DNA from: Coriaria nepalensis
Taxonomy: Eukaryota; Streptophyta; Magnoliopsida; Cucurbitales; Coriariaceae
Direction: 5' to 3'
Length of the DNA stretch: 64,000 bases
NCBI GenBank assembly: GCA_027186245.1
Contig: CP114489.1
Location: 8,129,501 to 8,193,500 of the forward strand
Part shown: in pieces, positions 46,520 through 58,814 of the stretch
Position numbering within the stretch: position 1 is the first letter of the stretch
Layout: each line of letters opens with the position of its first letter
The notes under the pieces: model-generated
Seen by the model: only the letters and a program-made list of their open reading frames with translations
What the model was told of the DNA's origin: nothing
Database searches by the model: none
Made by a program: the position numbers and the translations under genes

Positions 46520-46860
46520 TCTAGAGCTTATGCTCCATATTTAATATGGAGTTTGAGCTCCATATCTCGATTGGAGTTCGAGCTTCATATCTTAATTGGA
46601 GTTTGAACTCCAAATCTTGATTTAATTCGACCTATAGATTCCAATCTATAGCAAGAACTCCATATCTGAATCAAGATATAGAGCTCGAACTCTAAATAGA
46701 GTCTAAAGCAAAAACTCCACATTGTGAATATGAAGTTCTTGTTCTATATTAGTGAATTTGGAGTTTAAGCCCCAAATCATGAATCTGAATTTTAAGTTTA
46801 AGATCTTGAATCTAGAGTTTGGACTTCAGATTGTGAATCTAGAGTTTGAGCTAGATTTTT
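46520..46860. repeat. Second palindrome-rich tandem array
   Basis: Degenerate copies of GGAGTTTGAGCTCCATATC-like units every 25-35 bases, in both orientations. The clearest palindrome, at about 46537-46565, reads ATATGGAGTTTGAGCTCCAT. In the right half the unit drifts to AATCTAGAGTTTGGACTTCA. Similar in design, not in sequence, to 1720-2160. Confidence 0.65.
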
Positions 46861-47330
46861 AAAAAAATTATGATGGCAACGAAGGGGCACAATGTCATGG
46901 TGGAGGAGGTGATGATAGAGTGGAGAACGAAAAAAAAAGGGAAAAAATGCAATAAATAAAAAACTTTAGAATATAGTTATAAAAAATAAAGAATTAGATT
47001 GGATCAAAATTATGATTTTAATTTTTTATTATTGATGCGACAAAAAATTTTGGAAATAATTATTTCAAATTTAAATTCATTATACTTAAAACTTTAATTC
47101 AAATGTTTATTGTATTTAGGATGTTATGAATAAGTATAGTAGATGTTCATTAAACTTCTTTCTTATCTCTTACACTTCTATCTCTTCATCTTCTATGTTT
47201 AATTCCCTCTTAGTTATACCTATTTAACTCATGTCTTTTCGACTGGTAGCTCATGTTGATACACAAAATGATCTAGTAGAATCATTTATGAAACTCTTCT
47301 AATTAATAGCTAAACAATTACTTATGAGAA
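46861..47330. other. AT-rich intergenic DNA
   Basis: Nothing recognised. Confidence 0.3.
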
Positions 47331-49185
47331 CAAATCATCCAAAGTATTCCTTTTTTTACAATAGACTTAATATGCAGTATACTCCACCACAACCCACTTT
47401 AATGAATCCTTAAAGGAGGTTGGAAATATATGTTGGAAACAATTGTTTAAACATTAGTGGGAGAAAATAAGCAGTTGGAAAAGAATATTCTATAATATTA
47501 ATTATTAGAATATCATCTTGATCCTTATGCAAATAAATGTGAATAACAAATTCAAAAGATAATTTATAGAAAATTAAATGGCAGATACATATACTGACCA
47601 TAAAATTGTAATCAAGTCACATATATGAGTTGCAAATATATCAACTCAAATTAATGTCCCAATATAACTATGTTAGATTCTTAGAATATCAAAATAAGAC
47701 ATGTTTGATGCGTGGTAGACCATCAGTTCTAAAAAAAAAAATTCTCGAAAAATGAAAGTATTAGATGTCCAAATTATGAATGTGGATACTCATGAAGAGA
47801 CATAGACATGACAAATGATAAAAATCCTTGAAGTGGTTTAATTACTTGAAAATTATAAAGATAAAGAGATCTTAATAAGTTATATCATTCCGAGAAAAAG
47901 ATAGAACCGAAAAATAATAATTGTTGATAACACTTTCACATAGGGAGTAATGCTTAATAGTATAAAAATAAAAGTGAGGATCTTGAAGAAAATAAGTTAA
48001 AGAATATCGACTTAAAAAGGAATATGCCAATATAGAAAAATATAATTTCAACAGAATTAAACCCGATTATAAAATGTAAAGATTATTCTAGATAAGTAAC
48101 TTGAACACTTGAATGTGTAAATTTAGTAAGATGCAAAAACATATTTTTATGAGTAAAAATTGAACTTGTAAGATATAAATGAATTGTGGTGGACTTGTAG
48201 TCCAAATATCTAACATTAACTATACAGATATATCACTTATGGTGGATTTAAGTATTTTTCAGTATCTTATTAATGCGACAAGACATTAAGGCTCAATATG
48301 TATCTAATGGATATAATTACAATTTATTTATATGGTTTGCTTTATAATGATACTTTTTGAAAATTCATGGAGAAATTAAAATGCTGAAGCATTTAAATAA
48401 ATTTGATCTTTATAAATGATTAAACGTCTTAATAAATATTTTATTATAAAACATCTTAATAAATTTTGAATTTGTAACATATGATGATGATTTAAACATT
48501 ATTGAAAGTCTTGAAAAACTTTCAAGTTGGTAAATTTCTTAACAAAGAATCCAAGATAAAAGATCTTAGACAAATAGAGTTTTGTCTCCCCAAGAGATCA
48601 AACATGAAGCCGATGAAATTTGTATTAATCAATCAATTTATACAGAAAAGATCCGAGAAGATTTTATATGGACAAAGCAAATCCATTATATACCTCATTG
48701 GTTATTCAATCTCTTGATTTGATAACAAGACTTTCTAACCTCGAGAAGATAACAAATAATTATGTACTTGATCTTGAAGTACCACGAGATGTACACTAAT
48801 GTATTCATTAGAGTTATACTCCAACATGAAGCTATTTGGATGGAGTGAAACATTTTTTTTTTGTTATCTCTTATGTATAATCGATGACTTTGTTTTAATC
48901 AAATAATTATAATTTAGAATTAATTGGTTATGCTAATATAGTTTATTTATGCAATCCACATAAAGTTTAAAATCAAACAAGCTATATATCTAATAATGAT
49001 GAGACTTTATATCATGGTGCTCTAATGAGACAAACTATAGCTATTATATCCTCAACCCATATGAAAATACTAATAATTCATGAGCTAGTCGAGAATGTGT
49101 TTTGATATGATCAATTCAAACATATCTTAGGGACATGTGATATGCTTCTAAGAAAGAACATCCAGTAATAATGTATGAAGTAAGG
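47330..49185 (+). pseudogene. Ty1/copia RT and RNase H relic
   Basis: Heavily decayed + strand polyprotein fragment. In changing frames: QKIIYRKLNGRYI with NQVTYMSCKYINSN-like text (about 47555-47660, compare VQRIIHLQ...VTKSHIPAAN), RRGRPSVLKKKILEK (about 47715-47760, compare KRGRPVGSKDKNPRK), a CLMDxxTxYLYG-like block (about 48295-48345), KDLRQIEFCL (48560-48590), and a RNase H tail resembling GYADAGYLSDPHKARSQTGY (about 48925-49010). Many stops. No LTRs identified. Confidence 0.72.
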
Positions 49186-49560
49186 TTGAGCATCGGGTCA
49201 GATCTAACTTGATCCAACCCGATTACTGTAGATATCTAATAATTTGATCAGATTCACATAAGATCGGATTAGATAGTAAGATATAGACGGTGGATATTAT
49301 GGCTTTTAGCTTATTTTCTTTGGATTTTTTTAAAAAAAAATAAAGAATAATATTAAACTAGTGTTCAAAAAATATATTTATAAGTATTAAATGATTTGTA
49401 AATAAAAATATATTTAAAAACTTATTTTTATAAAATATTAATTTAATACTTATAAAAAAAAATCGAAAACCCAAAAGTGCTTATAGACACTCGCCTCTTA
49501 ATCTAGTGACTCAAAAAAGAAAAGAAAAGCAGAAACCAAAAATATCGCACCTTCGAGTGT
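49186..49560. other. Spacer upstream of the MO25-like gene
   Basis: Near 49190-49300, GGGTCAGATC/GATCCAACCCGA-like motifs recall the subterminal DNA of plant hAT MITEs; no second end found. The rest is AT-rich. Confidence 0.3.
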
Positions 49561-49599
49561 GAGGCGAAGGGAACAGAAATGGTCCTACAGAGAAAACAG

Positions 49600-49695
49600 A
49601 AACCCTAGAGAGAGAGAGACGAGGCGAAGAGTGGGGTGAGAGAGAGAGGGAGAGGGGGGGGAGACGAAGCAAAGGGTGGGGTGAGAGAGAGGTAA
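49600..49695 (+). repeat. GA-rich duplicated leader of the MO25-like gene
   Basis: GA repeats with an imperfect direct duplication, about 48 bases apart: GAGACGAGGCGAAGAGTGGG (about 49617) and GAGACGAAGCAAAGGGTGGG (about 49660), both followed by GTGAGAGAGAG. It lies in the presumed 5' UTR, about 115-190 bases before the ATG. Confidence 0.7.
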
Positions 49696-49808
49696 AATAG
49701 GACTGTGTGCGTCGATTTCAGCTTCGGAGCGTAAGGCCTTGAAGCGGAGAGTCTCGAAAGAGCAACCATCTTCTCCTGTTGAACCAGAGATTCGTATGCG
49801 AGGTAAAG

Positions 49809-52800
49809 ATGAAGAGCCTCTTCAAGTCCAAGCCTCGAACGCCCGTTGACATAGTTCGTCAGACCCGCGATCTTCTTCTCTTTCTCGATCGTGAACCTTC
49901 TACCAAAGAGAGCAAGCGGGAAGAGAAGGTCGGATTTCTTATATTCTTCTTTCTTTGTTCTACCTTGATCTGTACACCTTTTTCATTTCACCTTGTTTCT
50001 ATTTAGCTCTTTTCCTGTTTTCTAATATTTATTTATTTCGGATCTGGATCCCTGATAATTTTGACGAACTGTAGTTTGCATTGATTGACCTCATATTTGG
50101 CGTAGCTGGGTAATTTTGTGAAAAACTATCAGAAAAGGGATTATGTTAAATTGTACGAAATAGTTACGTCGATGTTCATTTTTTCCCTCTTTTCCAGTGC
50201 CAATGGAAGAATTGACTAAAGTTTTGGTTTCCTTACTTAAGTTTTACATTTTCTCAGTGGCTAATTGCAGCTTGGCAGGAAATTTGTCAATTGTTACACA
50301 TTAGTAGAATACTTGTATTGCTAAAGCTTAGTGGAGATCCCAAAGTTGTTTTTTTTGTTATATCTTTTCTGAATTGTTATTAGGAGATGTGAACGTCATC
50401 ACTAATGTTAGTTTTATGAATACAAATCAATTAACAGTCGTAGTAAGACATGAACTTCATCATTAATGATAGTTTTATGAATCAAATGTATAAATAGTCA
50501 TTGTAAACTGATCCTGTAAAGCTAAAGGCCATGCAAAGATGACTGTTTTTTAAGCACATAGCCTGCTGCTTTTTAAATCTTGGTTTGTATTCTTTGGAGG
50601 ATCTACTTTACATATAGTCCCAATGTTTGTGTATTCCTGTGTAGATTGAATCCATTTGTTACTCAAAAGCTGTAATGTTTAAAGGAATTAGCGGTTATGT
50701 ATACAGGAATTAGCTGCTTCTGTGGGAGTTGATAATGAATGTTATGGATATGGAGAATCATTTTCATATACATACTCTCTTGGCAGATCAATTATTATAT
50801 TCTTACTGTTTTAAGAGAGATTTATGGACCATTAATTGAGCCTGCTGAATTTTATGTTGGTAAAAAACAAGGATACTAGTTAGTGTGATTGCAACTGTTT
50901 ATGGCATGAGAGGCAGAGTTTCTATGATTTGAACCATGCAGGTGAGTAAAAACCATGACGTGGGAATTTTGAGAATGTGTATAAATATATTCAACTTTAG
51001 AAAGGCTGTGATTGTGGTTGATGACTACTTTAACTTATGCTATTCATATTTATCTGCAATTTTATTATATTTTTCTTCTCTCTTCGTCTTTCTTAACAGA
51101 TGCTCGAGTTAAGTAAAAACATTAGGGAGATGAAGTCGATTCTTTATGGAAATAGCGAATCTGAGCCGGTAGCAGAGGCATGTGCGCAGTTAACCCAAGA
51201 GTTTTTCAGAGAGAACACTCTAAGACTTCTGATAAAGTGTCTTCCAAAATTGAACTTGGAGGTGAGCAGTAGTTTAGTCTACTATGTCAATTATTAGGCT
51301 GTCATTCGGCTGTTAGAATGGTTTACAAGATACTTCACTTCTACATTATCCTTATTTGATCTTATAGTGTAACTCTTAATTGTACACACCATGACCAGCA
51401 TTGCCTTCTACTACAGACACGGAAAGATGCTACTCAAGTTGTAGCAAATTTACAAAGGCAACAAGTCAATTCAAAGTTGATTGCATCTGACTACTTGGAA
51501 GCAAATATTGATCTGATGGATATCTTGATAGCAGGGTAAGTCACAAATAATTAGGTTTTGGAAAAAAATTGATTTTAAAATTGTGGATGATTTCTTATGT
51601 TAGCGTTCTAGATTGTACTTCTTTATTGGCTCACTTTTGTATTCATGAAAATAAGGAAATTTGATTTGCATTGATGTTAGGTCATTGGAGGAGCTTGATT
51701 GTTTGAACCAGACATTATTTAATATTGTTCTCATTATTCGTCATTTCCAGCATTTCTTGAACATTGAAGATCAGTGAATCTCTTTATTTTGTGTTAAATA
51801 TTGTGGGAATTTTCTCTTTTCCTTGGAGGATTAGGTTTAGGCAAGTTGTTAAATGAGACCACTTACATAAGTAGCAGACTTATGAGACCACTTAAATGAT
51901 TATCTCATCCATTTCCTAAACACCTTTATTTACTTTTAAACCTGAAAATCCTTTTGTCCTCCTGTGCTTCTTAATTTAAATTACCTCAAATATTATTATG
52001 AGGCAGTGTTGTCAAAAGCTTAGGTGCTCTCAAGAGGCGAGATTGAAATTCCTGAGGCGCTAGGCGCTCGCCTGAGTAAGGTGAGGCGCCACTACACAAA
52101 TAGAATTTAAATAACTGAACATGTAGGATTTACAACATAGAACTTCGATTTAATTGATTGATACGTTGTCAAAATAAAAATGTTATAAAACTTTAATAGG
52201 TCACCTGAAATTGATTATTTACTAATTTAATTAAAATTTTGGGTAATAAACTAATGCAGTTAATTATCTATTTAAAGTCATTAATTTTAGTTATGTCCAC
52301 TAGTAGTGATAGCAAATAAATAAGTTAAGTAAAATCATTATGACAAGATAAATATAAAAAAAGTTGATGAAACAGTCGATGATATTGGTATGGTTAAAGC
52401 ATATATTTAAAAGACACTGTATAAATAAAAGATTATAATAGAATACTAGTGTGTCAAATCAGAAGGTTTCCTTTTCACATGATCTAAATGCTGAGTTAAG
52501 TTATCCGATAAAAAGAGAAAAATTCTACTCCTTAAGTTAAATTACATGTCTAGTACCTTTTCGTCTTTCCATTTCAAGAACTTTCATACGAAGACCATGG
52601 CTGCCAGCCTGTCGATGGCATTTTTTTGTTTTGTTTTAAAACACAACTTTTAAACATAACCTGTCTTCGACACTCGCCTTAGTGCCTCTCTTGCGAGCGA
52701 GGTGCTCGTCTAGGCCACACCTTAGATAGGTTGCTTGCCTTGTCTATGCTACATCTATGTGCCCACGACTGAGAAAAAAGGTTATCAATTGGTAGTTTTT

Positions 52801-55800
52801 ATTTTCTTTCGGTTTGATCACTGGTTCACATTGTAGTTCACCAACTGTTTTTCCTCTGTATACAAGAATGCAGAAAATATCACTAATGTGCCGAATTTGA
52901 TAAAATAATGCACATCTTCATTCTTTTTATTATCCTGTTTTAGTCACGAGCTTGTGTGAGGCTTATTTTCATTGAGATAATCACTTTCTACTCCCTAGTT
53001 TTACCTTTAATGATTGAGTGGCATTCTTCCAGGTATGAAAACACAGAAATGGCTTTACATTATGGTACCATGTTGAGGGAATGCATACGCCACCAAACCG
53101 TTGCAAGGTGAGCAAAGTGAACTGATTTATCAATCTTAGGTTATACTAGAATGACACCAGTAATATTATGTTCTCCTATTAATATTTTTCATCCTTCTCA
53201 GGGCAATATTTATTGTCATTTTTTGACACTTGTTGATATTAATATGAGTCATGCTCACCATGACCTGATATTTTGACCATCAAATATCATGCCCAATATA
53301 GAGATCCCTATAAGCCCTATATTACCCTAATTTCTCATATGCAGAACCGGAATCAAGGATGTCAGGAACGAAAGCAGTGCTAAATTATTTATAAATTTCT
53401 TGAAAGATATTTCAGTAAACAGGCATGCTCTTGTCTTTGCTGTAGGGCTAACCTTTGGCTTTTAGTCCACATGTGGAAATTTTAGTCATTATCTGATCAA
53501 ACGTCATGTAGTTTCCCTTGCTTTGAATGCAATACACTCCGGTTGCATTGTGGGTTATTTATTTCATAGATATTTTAGATTTAGGATCCGTATAAATACT
53601 CTTGGCTTCAAATTCTTATAAAGGGAATGTGTTTCATTTTATAAAAGGAATGTGTTTCATTGAAATTATGTGATATGTGGTGCAATATAAAGCCGTTTTG
53701 CTCTTTTATCTTATTTCTTGAAACCTGCTCTAGGACAAGGTTTGTAGTCTAAGTAATTTCTCTGTTTTTGTTGTAGGTATGTTTTGGAATCACGGAATAT
53801 GAAGAAGTTTTTCGATTATATACAACTTCCAAATTTTGACATTGCTGCAGATGCTGCTGCTACTTGTAAGGTAGACTGAGTAACACATGATGAATGTCTC
53901 TCTTTTAGTTGATATTCCAGAATTCTTTTCAGTGATAGACATGCTATCTGTTGCTTCATTTCCTGATTTGCAATAAAAGCAAGGATTATGCTGTTCTATT
54001 AGCTTCTTACTAAATGTCAATGCTATGGTGTAGTAGTGAGTGCAAAAAACCTTATCCCGAGATTATTTTTTTCTTTCCTTTTTCCTGAGAAATATTCTTC
54101 ATATGGAAATATTCTTACCTGCTGGCATTGTTCCATAATGTTGTAGGGATTAATAATGACATGTTTATTGCAGGAACTGTTGACAAGGCATAAATCAACT
54201 GTCGCTGAATTTCTTTCTAAGAATTACGATTGGGTAAAGTTATTTTTTTTTTCCTATGCTATATTTGAGTTTGCATATTAATGCATTACACACTATTATA
54301 TTTCTGCAGACAGTTGACTTGACTGAAAATGCATGTTAGTATCTTTGATATAAAGTAGATTAAGATAAATATTCATGATGCATGAAATTTATTTGTTTGT
54401 TGTTTTGGCTGTGGGGGCGCAACTTATGAACAAATCCATGTTGTTGTGGCCACTTCTGCTTTCCTAATATGCATTATACCAAGTCTTGGTGGCCACTAGT
54501 AATTGTGGTCCCGATTTCTTATAGACACAAACCTAATGTACATAGATCATTTTGCTTGTTTAAGTTTTTTGCAGAGTACAATTCAAAGCTACTCGAGTCC
54601 AGTAACTACATTACTAGGCGACAAGCTATTAAGGTATGGCAACTTACGATTTACTCACATGTAAGCTCCAAGTGTCAGATAGGGAGATGTCCAATGCTAT
54701 TTGAATCCAATTTTAATTCTCTTCGTTGGACCATACAAATTGACTTTAATTTTGCTCCTGTCTCTCTACAGATGATTGTATCTTTTTTCAAAACTCATTA
54801 TATCCTGTTTATTAGATTAGATCTCTTTCATTTTTTCTGAAACAACACAACAAAACTCCAAGGCTTATGATTGAAGCATAAACTTTGGAAGTCCTTATAT
54901 CTGGACTACTGTATGACACTTGGGAGTCTGCTTTATAGACTTGCTGGTTGTAAAACTGATGGCTGCAACTGTGTTATACAAAAATTTCCTTTTTTATTTT
55001 TATTTTTTTGGTTTCAGATCTTGGGAGACATGCTACTTGATCGGTCAAATTCTGCCGTGATGACCAAATATGTTAGCTCAAGGGATAACTTGAGAATTCT
55101 CATGAATCTTCTCAGAGTATGACTCAGTCTCTCTCTCTCTCCGTCGCTCTAACAATGTTAATCTCTCTCCATGTTGTTTTGAGGCCTATCAACCTAAGGG
55201 TGCCCTATTCTTGGCATTTCACCACAATTGGCAATCACCTTTATGCCTGCATTTAAATTGTTGTTTCTTTCTTTCTTTTCTTTTTTTTTTTGGCCAAAAA
55301 AAGATGACCTCAAAATTGATGTTTCAGGGTTCCATTTGTTTTACACTGTATACTGCTGACACTACCGGTCAAGATGACCACATGTTTGATGGTGCATTAA
55401 GAAAGAAAAAAAATCAATTCTTTTTTAGCTGTAATAATTTTAATTTTCAACTAAATTGCATCATTAAATTGCTGGTTTGGTTTGCAGGAATCGAGCAAAA
55501 CCATCCAGATGGAAGCATTCCACGTTTTCAAGGTACTAAATTACATTAGTTCACACCATTCATCCTGAGTCGGTAATAATTTAGTATCTATTGGTTAAAA
55601 TTGAGCCATGTTGAAAATTGGACAGCTATTTGTGGCCAATCAAAACAAACCTCCAGACATTGTGAACATACTTATTGCAAATAAAAGCAAGCTTCTACGA
55701 CTCTTCGCTGATTTCAAACCCGAGAAAGGTGATTGAACCTATCAATGGTTACACTTTTATAGTGGCATATTATCTTTTATATTATTTGATTTTTTTTTTT

Positions 55801-55900
55801 TTTTTTTCGGTCAGAGGATGAACAATTTGAGGCTGATAAAGCTCAAGTGGTGAAAGAAATTGCGGCCCTTGAGCCGAAAGAGGGTCCTTCCAGGGCATAA
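49809..55900 (+). CDS. MO25/CAB39-like scaffold protein
   Basis: 343-aa MO25 family protein, a helical-repeat (armadillo-like) scaffold that binds and activates STE20/GCK-type kinases and works in cell polarity and division. Exons: 49809-49928, 51100-51261, 51417-51535, 53033-53107, 53777-53870, 54174-54233, 54565-54633, 55018-55116, 55488-55532, 55626-55728, 55815-55900; total 1032 bases, in frame. It starts [20 protein letters not shown], the usual plant N-terminus, and 343 residues is the usual plant length. Conserved blocks: [90 protein letters not shown]. It ends with an acidic tail, [11 protein letters not shown]. All junctions are GT-AG. The kinase partner is inferred from family. Confidence 0.95.
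52004..52771. mobile_element. MITE-like insertion in the third intron of the MO25-like gene
   Basis: The left end begins CAGTGTTGTCAAAAGCTTAG and is rich in GGCGC/CGCCT (52030-52090). The right part (52670-52745) carries the same motifs in reverse (ACTCGCCTTAGTGCCTCTC, GAGCGAGGTGCTCG), with AT-rich DNA between and no coding capacity. Known plant hAT-type MITEs start CAGTGTTGTCAAA. The right terminus is degraded and no target duplication is clear. Confidence 0.45.
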
Positions 55901-55964
55901 AGAATCTCGTTTTTCTCAATGTGGAATACAATTGGGCTGTTTTGCAGTCAGTTTAGTTGTCCAT

Positions 55965-55985
55965 CCCCCCCCCCCCCCCCCCCCC
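55965..55985. repeat. Poly(C) tract in the 3' UTR of the MO25-like gene
   Basis: 21 consecutive C, 65 bases after the stop codon, so probably transcribed. Confidence 0.9.
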
Positions 55986-55989
55986 ACTA

Positions 55990-57060
55990 TTTGAAAAAGG
56001 CATTATTTTCCTCACTTTCTATGTTGTAATGAAACTTGTCTGTAAAATCATTACCAAACATACTTGCTGTAAAAAGGTGAATAAACTTATTAGGGCATTC
56101 AACAAAGTGACAGAAGCTTTTGCATAAAACTGCTTTAAGGATACGTTTGGTTCTATGTATTCGGTGAGAATAAAAATAGGAATATAAATAAGAAGAATGA
56201 GAATGAGCCATTTCTTAAATATTAAGTATGTTTGATTGCTAAGGAAACGATTAAGAGGAATGATTTATCACATAGTGCAGTGAACATAATATAGATTTCT
56301 GCCCCAATAGACAACGATGTGAAAGAAGCTTCAGCAACTGTAACCTGAGAACAATAACAAACAAATAATGATAATAATAATTCTTGACTTCCTACAATTA
56401 TGAACGGTTCAATACCGACAAAATCTTCATTATATGAAAGTAAGTACAAGTTATGAAGTGTTGCATAAAGTAGTAAAAATCAATTTGCTAGCTGTTGCAA
56501 TGTCTTGACAAGTGTTTTCTTATGATTATGCTAAAACTTCTTGTTAAATATTCTTTCTTCCCAGCTAGCTTTGGAATTTCATTCCCTCCTTTAGTTAAAG
56601 AGAGAATCAAACTGAGGAAAGCCATTAAGCTAGCAAACTGAGGAAAGAAGAATCAAAATGAAACGCTTCTGCACCTGCTCCTACTATATATATATATATA
56701 TATATATTCATTTTGGTTTCTTAATTTTCTCGAAGGAAGCATGCCGAGGTTAGGGAGGGAGAAAAACCTTAGAGACATAACAAACTCACCATGCGTAAAA
56801 AATGTACACTTTCCCGGGATGGAAGAAAACAGGGGATTGGTGATGATGATGATTGACAAATTAAAGGTGTAAGAAGAAAAATGAAACATTCGAAAAAAGG
56901 AAGGATGGCCTCTGTGGCAACCAAGATGGTGAGTTTTCACAAGAAGGAGCAACAGAGAAATTTACAGGAGTGTATAGAAGTACAGTACATCAAAGTATTC
57001 ACATACTTCAGGAAAAAAAAGAAGGAACAAAATCAAGAACAAAAGAAACATCATTAAAAT
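55990..57060. other. 3' flank of the MO25-like gene and spacer
   Basis: 3' UTR probably to about 56120. A GGATACGTTTGGTTC motif at about 56138 is of the kind found at MITE ends, but no partner was seen. A TA microsatellite lies at about 56684-56708. Minus-strand open frames are unsupported. Confidence 0.35.
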
Positions 57061-57089
57061 GTTTGAAGTTCATACAACCTTAACTAATG

Positions 57090-57698
57090 TAGCATGACGA
57101 GTTGAGGGTTGACGTTTTGAGTGATGATTGAATTGGCGTTGACTCTAATACCAGTAGTTAGAGGAAGTTTTTTGGAGTTCGTAGCAAATGTAATCAGGAC
57201 AATTGATCAAGAAATGAAGAAGTCAGAAGCTAAACAAGCTGGCTGTGCAGAGAAGCTGCTGCCAGGTCTGCAGATCTATTTTTTGGTTCAAGAATGATTC
57301 AATTTATGTTGGTATCGATTCCAACAAGTTTCACATGAAGAATATGTTGTCTAGAAGCTGATACGCGAAATAGTGGAGGTGTGGAGCTCAAAATCACAAG
57401 TTGAAGCTCCATTTGCTTTAGTGGTTGTACTTTTCCAAATTTTTTTATTTTTGTGCTTATCCTATTTTTATATGATGTTAAGTGAAGTATGGTAATAGAA
57501 ACTCATATTTGATCTTGAGGATTATAAGGATGCATTAATTAGTTTGTTATTCATGTACTTGCATTGTATTTCATCTTGTATTTAGTCAATTCCTTTCTCA
57601 ATGAAATCAAGTTTTCCTGCAAGTTCATTATCAAAAACTAGTGTTCTATTTTTTCTACTACTCTCTCTCAATCCATTCATCAAGCTCGAATTCTTACA
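57090..57698 (+). repeat. Probable 5' LTR of a truncated copia element
   Basis: The right end is firm: ...CTTACA at 57693-57698, directly followed by the primer-binding site. The sequence before it has the CAATGAAATCAAG and TTTTCTACTACTCTC texture of copia U5. The left end is a guess, at a TGTAGCATG near 57090. No matching 3' LTR found in the window. Confidence 0.5.
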
Positions 57699-57710
57699 TG
57701 GTATCAGAGT
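57699..57710 (+). other. Primer-binding site of the truncated copia element
   Basis: TGGTATCAGAGT, 11 of 12 bases of the initiator-Met tRNA complement, immediately after an LTR-type CA end. Confidence 0.75.
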
Positions 57711-57749
57711 ACAAGTTGTGAGAGATAGTTTTAAAAATCGAAAGCATTT

Positions 57750-58500
57750 AGACTCTTCCCAAAATACTCAACCAAAAGATCACAGATTCACCACGGCATC
57801 CAATGGTGTAAATCTACCTCCACCTCAGATATTCAAAGGGGAAGGATACCAATTTTAGTCAGCAACAATGACCATCTATCTACATGCTTTTGGGTTGTGA
57901 GATTTAGTAAAAGGGGGATACACAACTCTAGCCGAAGATGTGAACTACGCATTAGAGAAAATCAGTAAACATAAGATTGAAAAATAGAACAACGACAGAG
58001 CAGGGTTTGTTATTCAATAAGCAATAGAAGACAATCTCTTCTCACATATCATGGGTATTTTGACTGCCAAAGAAGCATGAGACATTCTAAAAATAGAATT
58101 TGAAGGTGCAAAAAGAGTTATCAGTATCACACTCTTGAATCTTAAGAGAGTTCGAGAGACTAAAGATGAAGGATAATGAAACATCAAAGATTATTTTGGA
58201 AGGATGAAAGAAATCACCAACCAAATGAAGGTGTTGGGAGAAATAGTCACTGAAAATATGTTGGTTAGCATACTAGCAAAATTTGATTCCAAGATTGATG
58301 CTATAGAAGAGAGCAAAGATCTTAGATCATTAACCCTGGCTGAACTTACAGGTTCTTTAGAAGAAAATGAGCAGAGGAACCCTAAGCAGTCAAATGAGCA
58401 AGTTGAAGGAGCTTATCTAACAAAAGGCAAAACCAAAAGCTAGAAGAAGTATCAAGGAAACAACTCATCTAGTTCAAGTTCAAGATCGATGCAACCTAGG
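57750..58500 (+). pseudogene. copia gag relic (UBN2 type)
   Basis: Starts in the expected place after the primer-binding site. LPPPQIFKGEGYQF is followed by a stop where the family has W, then SATMTIYLHAFGL, and later DYFGRMKEITNQMKVLGEIV and LRSLTLAELTGSLEENEQR, typical of plant copia Gag. Several stops interrupt it. After about 58510 the element is lost, before family-1 repeat copy 2; integrase and RT are missing. Confidence 0.78.
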
Positions 58501-58814
58501 GTTGCGTGAAGAGAAGGTTTGAAAAATAATGAGTCTTCTTTCTTCTAGGAAGAAGAAACCACAGGAACCAAAAAAATGATATATATATTTAGAGAAGAAA
58601 GGAAATAGTGGATCGTTGCGCAAGTGAACAAAAAAAGAAGAGAAAACAAAAGAGAGGTTTGTGGAAGAGAGTAGACGTGGGAGAGTAGTGGCAAGAACAA
58701 AGCGGGAGAGAGCAGCGGATGCAGGAGAAAATAGAGAAGTTTTAGGTTCGCTCTTTTCAATCGCAATAGACGTTTTTTCTGTTCGTTTCTTTATTTATTT
58801 TCTTTTATTGATTC
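58501..58814. other. Spacer between gag relic and family-1 repeat
   Basis: Purine-rich sequence, possibly still retroelement-derived. Nothing assigned. Confidence 0.3.

Noticed and set aside
54469..54840. 123-codon frame in the MO25-like gene
   Set aside because: Intron plus exon 7 read-through; the acceptor at 54564 and donor at 54634 give the conserved [10 protein letters not shown]...RRQAIK exon.
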